Assembly: GCA_934526185.1 (NCBI GenBank)
Contig: CAKTAA010000027.1
Location: 1 to 26,483, forward strand
Length of the DNA stretch: 26,483 bases
Source: an uncultured Eubacteriales bacterium
GTDB taxonomy: Bacteria > Bacillota > Clostridia > Oscillospirales > CAG-272
Direction of reading: 5' to 3'
Part shown: positions 1 to 6,354 of the stretch, piece after piece
Layout of the letters: each line of letters begins with the position of its first letter
Numbering within the stretch: position 1 is the first letter of the stretch
The notes under the pieces: model-generated
What the model saw: the letters and a program-made list of their open reading frames with translations, nothing else
What the model was told of the DNA's origin: nothing
The model's database searches: none
Position numbers and translations under genes: made by a program

Positions 1-398
1 CCCCTGTGCTCCAGAAGCTCCGGCAAAGGATTGAAATCGTAGGTTCGTCGCAGCAGCGCGCGGACTTTGGCGTTCATAACATCAAGATCAAAGGGTTTTG
101 CGATAAAATCGTCGCCGCCCATATTGACAGCCATAACAATGTTCATGTTGTCGGAGGCAGAGGAGAGAAAAAGAATGGGCACGCTTGAGGTTCTGCGTAT
201 TTCGCTGCACCAGTGATAACCGTTGTAAAACGGCAGTGAGATATCCATGATGACAAGATGGGGGGAAAAACCGGAAAATTCCTGCAGCACGTTGCTGAAA
301 TTTTTTATCCTGTGCGCTTCCATATCCCAGGAAGCAAAATGCTTTTCCAAAATCCCAGCTATGGTGATATCGTCCTCAACAATCAGTATTCTGTACAT
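1..398 (-). CDS. BceR-like response regulator (partial, N-terminal part)
   Basis: Two-component response regulator of the OmpR/PhoB class, resembling the BceR/GraR group that controls antimicrobial-peptide detoxification transporters. Translating the minus strand from the ATG at 398 gives about 132 residues before the window edge. The start MYRILIVEDD supplies the acidic pocket (D9, D10), VIMDISLP holds the phospho-acceptor D52, and the conserved lysine is K101 in AKPF, followed by MNAKVRALLRR at the linker. The motif NGYHWCSEIR is what points to the BceR group. The DNA-binding winged helix and any partner kinase or ABC transporter lie outside the window. The receiver domain looks intact. I am sure of the receiver domain, less sure of the subgroup. 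Confidence 0.9.
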   Translation of the reverse strand, partial: MYRILIVEDDITIAGILEKHFASWDMEAHRIKNFSNVLQEFSGFSPHLVIMDISLPFYNGYHWCSEIRRTSSVPILFLSSASDNMNIVMAVNMGGDDFIAKPFDLDVMNAKVRALLRRTYDFNPLPELLEHR

Positions 399-796
399 AA
401 ATACCCGCCCTTCTGTTTCCCATGTCCCGTAATTTGCGTCAAAGCAATGCCGACCGAAGCGTTTTCGATATTTTTCTCAGACTGCTGTTATTTTATCACC
501 AGCCGAGCCTGTCTGTCAAGGAATGGCGGACATCCGTTTTTGCAGCATGAAAAGCGCATAAGCTGTATACAGCCAGCCGGCACGATTTGGCCTCTGCCTC
601 TGTATCTGTAAGCTGTCGGCATATTTTGTTCATAGGAAGCCGTTTCTTTTCTGTGTGATATATTGTTAAATAATCGTGAATTTGACGCTTGAAGAATTGC
701 TATTTTTTGCATTTTCATATATAATTATTTAGATTTGTTTTTATTTGCAGTATTGTAAAATCTGACATATACAAACATTAAGGAGGTGTGTGTAAG
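399..796. other. Intergenic region between divergent genes
   Basis: About 400 bases separate the minus-strand response regulator from the plus-strand decarboxylase operon. It must hold both promoters. The second half (650-780) is strongly AT-rich. I could not fix a -35/-10 pair with acceptable spacing for either gene. Short ORFs here lack a ribosome binding site and show no recognisable protein, so I treat them as chance. Confidence 0.5.
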
Positions 797-1072
797 ATGT
801 CAAACGCTTTTATTTGCTTTATGGGCATCGGTATTGTTTTTTTCGGTCTTGTCTGCATTGTTTTGCTGTGTACCGCAATGAGCGCGCTGTGCCGCAGGTC
901 AATGGGAAAGAAAAAAGAGGAGGAGCTTGTCTCCCCGGCAGCCGCCCCTGCTCCCGCAGATGTTTCGGGACCTGATCGGCAGCAGCTTCTCGCCGCCATA
1001 TCTGCCGCGCTTGCTGAAGATATGGGAACGGATATCTCCGCTATCAGAATTGTATCCTTTAAAAAAATTTAA
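797..1072 (+). CDS. OadG-family small membrane subunit of Na+-pumping decarboxylase
   Basis: Gamma-type subunit that in this family anchors and assembles the carboxyltransferase with the membrane beta subunit. The 91-residue product has one N-terminal membrane span (about residues 5-30, starting with ICFMGIGIVFFGL), a basic KKK stretch, an Ala/Pro-rich linker and a C-terminal segment (LLAAISAALAEDMGTDISAIRIVSF) typical of OadG-like proteins. An upstream in-frame GTG at 788 exists, but the AGGAGG at 781-786 is 10 bases from the ATG at 797 and only one base from the GTG, so the ATG is chosen. It is first in an operon with the biotin carrier, beta and alpha genes. Confidence 0.85.
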   Translation: MSNAFICFMGIGIVFFGLVCIVLLCTAMSALCRRSMGKKKEEELVSPAAAPAPADVSGPDRQQLLAAISAALAEDMGTDISAIRIVSFKKI

Positions 1073-1102
1073 AGCCCGTTTTCAGGCAGAAAGGGAATTA
1101 TC

Positions 1103-1459
1103 ATGACAAAATACAGAGTAAATGTCAACGGTACCGTTTACGAAATTGAACTGGAGAAACTGGAAAGCACAGACGCTGTTCCGCAGAAAGCTGAACAGAA
1201 GGCTGCTCCAGCTCCTGCCCAGGTTGCTGCGGCACCGGCGGCCGGCGGTGAAACAGTTAACAGCCCGATGCCCGGCACCATTCTCGCAGTCAATGTAGCG
1301 GCCGGCGATATGGTAAAGAAGGGTCAGGTGCTTATGGTGCTGGAGGCAATGAAAATGGAAAATGAAATTATGTCTCCGGTCGACGGACGTATTGCTTCCG
1401 TTCAGGTGGCAAAAGGCGCGTCCGTGGAAACCGGCGCGGTCCTCTGCGTCATTTCATAA
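1103..1459 (+). CDS. Biotin carboxyl carrier protein of the decarboxylase
   Basis: Carries the carboxyl group on biotin from the carboxyltransferase to the membrane beta subunit. The 118-residue protein has an N-terminal beta segment (KYRVNVNGTVYEIELE), an Ala/Pro linker (about residues 27-48) and a C-terminal biotinyl domain (about 50-118) with the signature EAMKMEN, whose biotinylated lysine is K84. The flanking half-repeats (MPGTILAVNVAAGD and VDGRIASVQVAKGA) are present. The OadA-type gene at 2853 has no biotinyl domain of its own, so this protein must be its carrier. The start is 30 bases after the gamma gene stop, preceded by AAAGGGAA. Confidence 0.93.
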   Translation: MTKYRVNVNGTVYEIELEKLESTDAVPQKAEQKAAPAPAQVAAAPAAGGETVNSPMPGTILAVNVAAGDMVKKGQVLMVLEAMKMENEIMSPVDGRIASVQVAKGASVETGAVLCVIS

Positions 1460-1597
1460 ATTTACGCAGACTTACGTGCGGTGCGTACCATGAAGCCGCT
1501 TTCGTGATATGAACCGCGGAAGCGAATCTGTACATCAATATCAAACGGAGAGGAATGAAGGTCTTCCCTGACTCGTAAGACATTCACGGTGAAAACA

Positions 1598-2770
1598 ATG
1601 GATGCTGTTTTAGACTTTTTAAAAGAAACGGGCTTTTATATGATTGCAGAGGATTGGAAATCCCTTGTGATGATCGGTGTGGCCTGCTTTCTTGCCTATC
1701 TCGCGATTGTCAAAAAATTTGAACCGCTTCTGCTGCTGCCGATAGCTTTCGGTATGCTGCTCACCAACCTGCCGGGTGCAAACATGTTTCATGAAGCTTT
1801 TTTTGCCGATGGCCATGTTCACTGGGAAATGCTCAGCGGCGGAGGCGAGATCGCGCCCGGTTTGCTTGATTACTTATATCTCGGTGTAAAGCTCGGCATT
1901 TATCCGTGCCTGATCTTCTTGGGTATCGGCGCCATGACGGATTTCGGTCCGCTGCTCGCCAATCCGAAAAGCATGCTGCTCGGCGCGGCTGCGCAGGTCG
2001 GCATTTTTATCACGTTCATCGGTGCCAGACTGCTCGGCTTTACTGCTGCTGAGGCTGGATCCATCGGTATTATCGGAGGTGCGGACGGCCCGACCGCTAT
2101 TTTTGTCACGACACAACTGGCGCCGCATTTGCTTGGTCCGATTGCTGTTGCCGCATATTCGTACATGGCTCTGGTTCCGGTTATTCAGCCGCCGATTATG
2201 AAGCTGCTGACGACCAAAAAGGAACGCCAAATTGTTATGAAGGAGCTGCGTCCCGTTACAAAGCGCGAAAAAATCATTTTCCCGATACTTGTTACTCTGT
2301 TTGTCGCGCTGCTTGTACCGAGCGCAACACCGCTTGTCGGGTGTTTGATGCTCGGCAACCTGTTCCGGGAATCCGGTGTTGTGGACCGTCTCAGCAAGAC
2401 GGTTCAAAATGAGCTTATCAATATTGTAACCATCTTCCTGGGCATCTCCGTAGGTGCAACCGCGACCGGGGAAACTTTCCTTTCCCCGTCTACGCTTAAG
2501 ATTCTGGCGATGGGTGTCATAGCTTTTGCTCTCGGTACTGCCGGCGGCGTTCTGCTCGCGAAATTCATGAATCTTTTCTTGAAGAACAAAATCAATCCTC
2601 TGATCGGTTCCGCCGGCGTGTCTGCCGTTCCAATGGCAGCCCGCGTTTCGCAGGTAGTCGGTCAAAAGGAAAACCCCGGGAACTTCCTGCTTATGCATGC
2701 GATGGGGCCCAATGTGGCCGGCGTTATCGGTTCCGCTATTGCCGCGGGCGTGCTGCTCGCCCTTTGCTGA
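1598..2770 (+). CDS. oadB: Na+-translocating decarboxylase beta subunit (OadB family)
   Basis: Integral membrane subunit that decarboxylates carboxybiotin and exports Na+. The roughly 390-residue protein has many hydrophobic spans and the OadB signature GGADGPTAIF at about residue 160, which contains the conserved Asp needed for ion transport in this family. A C-terminal block (GPNVAGVIGSA) matches the conserved Asn/Gly/Ser region of the second ion site. An in-frame GTG at 1589 would add MKT. I prefer the ATG at 1598 because MDAVLDFLKETGFY matches the usual OadB N-terminus and a GGTGA lies at 1588-1592. Between the carrier gene and this one there are 138 bases without an ORF. Substrate (oxaloacetate, methylmalonyl-CoA or similar) is set by the partner subunit. 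Confidence 0.93.
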   Translation: MDAVLDFLKETGFYMIAEDWKSLVMIGVACFLAYLAIVKKFEPLLLLPIAFGMLLTNLPGANMFHEAFFADGHVHWEMLSGGGEIAPGLLDYLYLGVKLGIYPCLIFLGIGAMTDFGPLLANPKSMLLGAAAQVGIFITFIGARLLGFTAAEAGSIGIIGGADGPTAIFVTTQLAPHLLGPIAVAAYSYMALVPVIQPPIMKLLTTKKERQIVMKELRPVTKREKIIFPILVTLFVALLVPSATPLVGCLMLGNLFRESGVVDRLSKTVQNELINIVTIFLGISVGATATGETFLSPSTLKILAMGVIAFALGTAGGVLLAKFMNLFLKNKINPLIGSAGVSAVPMAARVSQVVGQKENPGNFLLMHAMGPNVAGVIGSAIAAGVLLALC

Positions 2771-2781
2771 ACCCACTCCTT

Positions 2782-2816
2782 CCTTTGGCAGACATTGCCC
2801 CGACTGACTGCCAAGG
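2782..2816 (+). other. Intercistronic hairpin in the decarboxylase operon
   Basis: TTGGCAG (2785-2791) pairs perfectly with CTGCCAA (2808-2814), extended by flanking CC/GG with one bulge. No T-run follows, so it is more likely an mRNA-processing or stability hairpin between the beta and alpha genes than a terminator. Confidence 0.4.
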
Positions 2817-2852
2817 CATACGCCTCGTTCGGGGGAAAGGATACGGTGGAAA

Positions 2853-4307
2853 ATGGATAAAAAGCCTTTATGGATAACGGATACTATTCTCAGGGATGCG
2901 CATCAGTCTCAGGCCGCGACGCGGATGCGGATTGAGGATATGCTTCCCGCCTGTGAAATACTTGATAATATGGGATACTGGTCCTTGGAGTGCTGGGGCG
3001 GTGCAACGTTTGACGCCTGCATGCGTTTTCTGGATGAGGATCCGTGGGAAAGACTGCGCACACTGAAAAAAGCGATGCCGAAAACCAAGCTGCAGATGCT
3101 TCTCCGCGGTCAGAATATTCTGGGCTACAAGCACTATGCGGACGATGTAGTGGACGCGTTCTGCCGGAAATCTATTGAAAACGGAATCGACGTGGTTCGC
3201 ATTTTCGACGCACTGAACGACACCCGCAATATGGAACAGGCAATGAAAAGCGTCAAGAAATACGGCGGACTGTGCGAGGCGGCTATCAGCTATACCATCA
3301 GCCCTGTCCACAGCGAGGCCTACTTTATCAAGCTTGCCTCTGAGCTTGAGCAGATGGGCGCCGATGTCATTTGCATCAAGGATATGGCCAACCTGCTGCT
3401 GCCGGTGGACGCATATCACTTGATAAAGAAGCTGAAAGAGAATGTAAAGGTTCCGATTCATCTGCATACACATAACACAACTGGTACCGGCGACATGACC
3501 AATTTGATGGCAGCTTGGGCCGGAGTGGATATCGTGGACTGCGCCCTGTCACCGCTCGGAAACGGTACCGCCCAGCCGGCGACCGAAGCTCTGGTTGCTA
3601 CATTGAAGGGAACCGAACGCGATACCGGACTGGATCTCACTGCTTTGAGCAAAGCGGCGGCACATTTCAGAGGCGTAGCGGCGAAGCTGAAAGCAGAGGG
3701 ATTTTTGGATCCGAAGGTTCTAAACGTAGATACCAATACGCTTCTCTACCAGGTGCCAGGCGGCATGCTTTCCAACCTGATTTCTCAACTTAAGCAGGCT
3801 GGCGCGGAGGACAAATATTACAACGTGCTGGAGGAAATTCCGCGCGTCAGAGAGGACTTTGGATATCCGCCGCTGGTGACGCCTACCAGTCAGATTGTCG
3901 GTTCGCAGGCGGTGCTCAATGTTCTGTCCGGCGAAAGATATAAAATGGTTACCAAGGAATCAAAGGGCCTTTTGCGCGGGGAATACGGCCGTTTGCCCGG
4001 CGAAATCAATAAAGAAGTGCAGAAAAAGGCGATTGGTGATGCGGAATGCATCACGTGCCGGCCAGCAGATCTGCTGCAGCCGGAGCTGGAGCATTATCGG
4101 GAGGAGGCAGGCAGCTTGGCCAAATCTGAGGAGGATGTCTTGAGCTATGCTTTGTTTCCTCAGGTTGCCAAAAACTTCCTGGAAAAAAGAAATAACGGCA
4201 CACTGCATACAGAGCAGACGGCGTCAAGCCAGCCGGCTGCAGCACCGAAGAATCAGGGGGAAGACGGTGTCCGCACGCTTTATGTAGACGATGCTTCCTG
4301 CTCTTGA
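2853..4307 (+). CDS. oadA: Carboxyltransferase subunit (OadA/PycB type), without biotinyl domain
   Basis: Alpha subunit that moves a carboxyl group from the substrate, most likely oxaloacetate, to biotin on the separate carrier. Of 484 residues, about 1-270 form the HMGL-like TIM barrel: DTILRDAHQS near the N-terminus, the carboxylated lysine in CIKDMAN (K176), and the metal-binding HLHTH motif at about 205-210. Residues 290-450 form the conserved carboxylase domain (GGMLSNL, VTPTSQIVG, LRGEYGRLPGE). The biotinyl domain that often ends this family is absent; the tail is a short Ala/Pro-containing stretch. Start at ATG 2853 with GGTGGA or GGGAAAGG upstream. It is last in the operon and followed by a strong terminator. 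A pyruvate carboxylase subunit B role is possible, but the beta and gamma partners favour a Na+ pump. Confidence 0.93.
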   Translation: MDKKPLWITDTILRDAHQSQAATRMRIEDMLPACEILDNMGYWSLECWGGATFDACMRFLDEDPWERLRTLKKAMPKTKLQMLLRGQNILGYKHYADDVVDAFCRKSIENGIDVVRIFDALNDTRNMEQAMKSVKKYGGLCEAAISYTISPVHSEAYFIKLASELEQMGADVICIKDMANLLLPVDAYHLIKKLKENVKVPIHLHTHNTTGTGDMTNLMAAWAGVDIVDCALSPLGNGTAQPATEALVATLKGTERDTGLDLTALSKAAAHFRGVAAKLKAEGFLDPKVLNVDTNTLLYQVPGGMLSNLISQLKQAGAEDKYYNVLEEIPRVREDFGYPPLVTPTSQIVGSQAVLNVLSGERYKMVTKESKGLLRGEYGRLPGEINKEVQKKAIGDAECITCRPADLLQPELEHYREEAGSLAKSEEDVLSYALFPQVAKNFLEKRNNGTLHTEQTASSQPAAAPKNQGEDGVRTLYVDDASCS

Positions 4308-4370
4308 TAGGGCGAAAATTCTGTTTTTATCCCATCAAAATAGGGAAACTGTAAACCTTGTAAAAAGGGA

Positions 4371-4405
4371 GCTGAACTTCCGTTTATACGGAAGTTCAGC
4401 TTTTA
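4371..4405 (+). terminator. Rho-independent terminator of the decarboxylase operon
   Basis: Perfect 12-bp inverted repeat GCTGAACTTCCG (4371-4382) / CGGAAGTTCAGC (4389-4400) with a 6-base loop and a T-rich tail, 63 bases after the oadA stop. Confidence 0.93.
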
Positions 4406-4446
4406 TACTTTTTCAGCCTTTTTATTGTTTTTTTTGAAAAAAGGTA

Positions 4447-4475
4447 TTGATTTTTGGGATAATATATGCTATACT
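4447..4475 (+). promoter_or_regulatory. Promoter of tRNA-Glu
   Basis: TTGATT (4447-4452), a 17-base spacer and TATACT (4470-4475), ending 12 bases before the tRNA 5' end. Confidence 0.8.
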
Positions 4476-4487
4476 ATATAAGAAAAC

Positions 4488-4562
4488 GGCCCGTTGGTCA
4501 AGCGGCTAAGACTCCGCCCTCTCACGGCGGCGACGGGGGTTCGATTCCCCCACGGGTCACCA
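4488..4562 (+). tRNA. tRNA-Glu (anticodon CUC)
   Basis: Acceptor arms GGCCCGT (4488-4494) and ACGGGTC (4552-4558) pair with one G:U, followed by discriminator A and an encoded CCA (4560-4562). The anticodon stem CCGCC/GGCGG encloses CTCTCAC, giving anticodon CTC. The T-arm has GGGGG-TTCGATT-CCCCC. The 3' end carries the nine bases TCACCAAAG that recur at 15638-15646, so this gene is the probable integration site of the downstream element. Confidence 0.95.
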
Positions 4563-4565
4563 AAG
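4557..4565 (+). repeat. Putative left attachment core (TCACCAAAG)
   Basis: The nine bases at the tRNA-Glu 3' end (last tRNA bases, CCA and AAG) recur exactly at 15638-15646. They bracket the AT-rich block that carries the integrase. A 9-bp match between two searched regions of about 200 bases has a chance level near 0.15, so position at a tRNA CCA end and inside the integrase 3' end is the real support. Confidence 0.6.
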
Positions 4566-4576
4566 CAATCTTAAAC

Positions 4577-4611
4577 AAAGTCCCCAAGAAGTCTTCTTTC
4601 TTGGGGGCTTT
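4577..4611 (+). terminator. Terminator after tRNA-Glu
   Basis: AAAGTCCCCAAGAA (4577-4590) pairs with TTCTTGGGGGCTTT (4598-4611) around a 7-base loop, followed by TTTT. It serves tRNA-Glu in the integrated state and would lie at the end of the integrase ORF in the circular form. Confidence 0.85.
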
Positions 4612-4656
4612 GGCTTTTCTAAATACTTACGCTGACAACGGAATATCATTTTATCG

Positions 4657-4693
4657 AGAGCAATATTGCAATTACGCAGTATTGCTCTTTTTT
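4657..4693 (+). terminator. Terminator at left end of element
   Basis: AGAGCAATA (4657-4665) pairs with TATTGCTCT (4680-4688), with an inner TGC/GCA, followed by a run of T. It abuts the stop of the converging IS1595-like gene. The T-run is on the plus strand, so it mainly blocks transcripts coming from the left. Confidence 0.75.
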
Positions 4694-5543
4694 ATTTCTT
4701 CCGTACTTTCAGTTTCAAAAGATTTCCCAATAGTTCTTCAAAAGGCATAGATACAAACTTGCTGTTGTGCAACATACAGTACCGTTTACAGCCCTGCTCA
4801 AATTTGTCTTTCGAGCATTTGTTATTCATCCAAGCGGTAAAGTTAGTCAGCACTTTTTTTGTAAACCGATATTCATATAATGGATTTTTAATCAGTTTAT
4901 TATAATCTGTTCCTATATCTTCGTGTGTCAACAACGGTGTAACAACTCCGACTTTCTTTTTCTTCTGTTCGGGACTTAAATCTGTTTCCACTAACTCATA
5001 CGGCACAACATTGTTTTTGATAAATTCCATAATCTGTGCCTTATTGTGATAATCTACTTTTTGAATACGAATTTGTCCTATGGCATTACCGATAACTTCT
5101 GCGGCTATAAGTACAGAAAACTTTTGCCCGTGAAAATTGATAATCTCCTGTCTGATTTCCACAGTATGCTCTAACTTTTCCGTCCTTGTGGTATATCGGA
5201 CTTTTTTTAGTTTACTGAGAATATTAAGGGCAGTTCTGTTACTGCCTAATTCTAATTCCTTTTGGAGCATATCGGCAGTTGCTTTTTTGCCGTACTCGGC
5301 AACAAGCCATATTGCCAAAAACCATTTATTCAACGGTGTGTGCGAGTCTTGAAAAACCGTCCCCGATGTTACGGACATTTTATGACCGCACTTTTTGCAC
5401 TTGAATTTTATATCTTCTGTTTGCCAAGCCTCGTTGTTTTCACAATGAGGACAGATAAAACCGTCTTTCCAACGTATATTTGCAAGATACTCTCTGCACT
5501 GCTTGTCAGTACCGAGGGTATTTTTTAATGTTGTTAAATCCAT
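4692..5543 (-). CDS. IS1595-like protein lacking the DDE catalytic residues
   Basis: 283 residues. The N-terminus resembles IS1595-family transposases: zinc ribbon CPHC (about residue 31) with CKKCG (about 51), then TSGTVFQDSHTPLNKWFLAIWLVAEYGKKATADMLQ split over the ribbon end and HTH region. The C-terminal segment LTNFTAWMNNKCSKDKFEQG also resembles the end of the ISXO2-like domain. Where active members have VEMDDAYFGG the sequence reads VEIRQEIINFHG, so the first catalytic Asp is missing, and the second Asp region reads VETDLSPEQKKKK. No terminal inverted repeats of an insertion sequence are seen around it. It is therefore probably a domesticated DNA-binding protein. The ATG at 5543 has AGGAGG eight bases upstream (5552-5557). 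It is transcribed away from the iterons. Confidence 0.7.
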   Translation of the reverse strand: MDLTTLKNTLGTDKQCREYLANIRWKDGFICPHCENNEAWQTEDIKFKCKKCGHKMSVTSGTVFQDSHTPLNKWFLAIWLVAEYGKKATADMLQKELELGSNRTALNILSKLKKVRYTTRTEKLEHTVEIRQEIINFHGQKFSVLIAAEVIGNAIGQIRIQKVDYHNKAQIMEFIKNNVVPYELVETDLSPEQKKKKVGVVTPLLTHEDIGTDYNKLIKNPLYEYRFTKKVLTNFTAWMNNKCSKDKFEQGCKRYCMLHNSKFVSMPFEELLGNLLKLKVRKK

Positions 5544-5583
5544 AAGCAATACCTCCTGCTACTATTTTATCATAACAGAGTTA

Positions 5584-5916
5584 GTTCCGTCAAGTGCATT
5601 ACAAGAAAACCAATGGTTGTTATTTATATCAAAAACAATCATTGGTTTTTCTTCACAAAAATTTGAATAAGCAGATAGAAGTTCCTTGAACTGCACATTT
5701 CAAAAACCAATGGTTATGTCAATTAGACAAGACCAAAAGTTTTGAAAATGCACCAAATACAATTTGACAAGTTCCGTCAAGTGCATTTTTGAACAACTGG
5801 TGGTTAAGTCAATTAGAAACACAAAATCATTGGCATTTGATTTGTACTTGACAAAATGAACTGTGTACAGGTTCCGTCAACTGCATACAGAGATAACCAA
5901 TGGTTATGTGTTAATG
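5584..5916 (+). repeat. Four iteron-like direct repeats; candidate replication origin
   Basis: Four copies of a 46-base unit start at 5584, 5681, 5771 and 5871 (period 90-100). Consensus: GTTCCGTCAAGTGCAT, about nine variable bases, then the near-palindrome AACCAATGGTTATG; copies 2 and 3 also share TCAATTAG. Copy 3 has ACTGGTGGTTA in the palindrome position. The region is AT-rich, lies between divergent genes and directly upstream of the primase-helicase operon, which is how origins are placed in many islands and plasmids. The repeats could instead be operators for the IS1595-like protein or the small ORFs. Confidence 0.75.
5607..5650. repeat. Hairpin linked to iteron 1
   Basis: The palindromic box of iteron 1 (AAAACCAATGGTTGTT, 5607-5622) has an inverted partner AACAATCATTGGTTTT (5635-5650), 15 of 16 positions pairing. 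This makes a long cruciform or stem 12 bases apart, not seen at the other three copies. Confidence 0.6.
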
Positions 5917-5955
5917 AAATCGATTTCAAAAACAATAATTCGGAGGTTAGTCAAT

Positions 5956-6087
5956 ATGCAAGAAATAGTCATCAGTAAAGAACTTGCTCGTCAGTTCGCT
6001 TATGACTGCTTCGATGTCATTGTTCGAGAAATACAAGAACAAGAGGACAAGGAGGCGGATTGCGATGTGGAAAAGCAAGCGGGATAG
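5956..6087 (+). CDS. Small protein, 43 residues, unknown function
   Basis: Starts MQEIVISKELARQF at the ATG at 5956, with GGAGG at 5942-5946 nine bases before. An upstream in-frame start exists but would put coding sequence across iteron 4. The product is acidic in its C-terminal half (EIQEQEDKEADCDVE) and predicted helical. It is first in the primase operon. I do not recognise a family; a replication accessory role would be guesswork from position. Confidence 0.6.
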   Translation: MQEIVISKELARQFAYDCFDVIVREIQEQEDKEADCDVEKQAG

Positions 6088-6159
6088 TCCTACTTATTAA
6101 AAAATCAAACTGTATTCATATCAACCATTCAATTATAAAAAATTCAGGAGGTAACTACA

Positions 6160-6339
6160 ATGAAAAAAAGAAAAAATATTACATTCCACAAGGCTTTTAA
6201 TTTCATTCAAAAGAAAATCATTGCTGAAATGCTTATCAACAATGATATAGAAAGAGTCAAATATATTCTGTGCTCATATAAAGTTCAGTACACAGACGAG
6301 TTAGCCGAAGAAATCAAAGCCAAATATGGCAAAAAATAA
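6160..6339 (+). CDS. Small basic protein, 59 residues, unknown function
   Basis: An ORF with a good ribosome binding site (AGGAGG at 6146-6151, eight bases before the ATG). It begins MKKRKNITFHKAFNFIQ and ends EEIKAKYGKK: strongly Lys-rich and predicted helical. Its stop overlaps the SD of the primase-helicase gene 15 bases downstream, so the two are probably co-translated. No family recognised; a basic helical protein beside an origin could bind DNA. Confidence 0.65.
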   Translation: MKKRKNITFHKAFNFIQKKIIAEMLINNDIERVKYILCSYKVQYTDELAEEIKAKYGKK

Positions 6340-6354
6340 AGGAGTATTAAGATT

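Noticed and set aside
488..718. Minus-strand ORF upstream of the OadG-like gene
   Set aside because: No ribosome binding site and no family resemblance; probably chance in a divergent promoter region.
1874..2776. 300-codon minus-strand open frame across oadB
   Set aside because: It lies antisense to a gene with clear OadB motifs and its translation is low-complexity, charged and without any recognisable domain.
5584..5916. CRISPR or transposon ends in the iteron region
   Set aside because: The units are direct repeats of 46 bases with 44-54 base spacers but contain degenerate copies, differ in spacing, and lie at a replication gene without cas genes; they do not occur as inverted ends.
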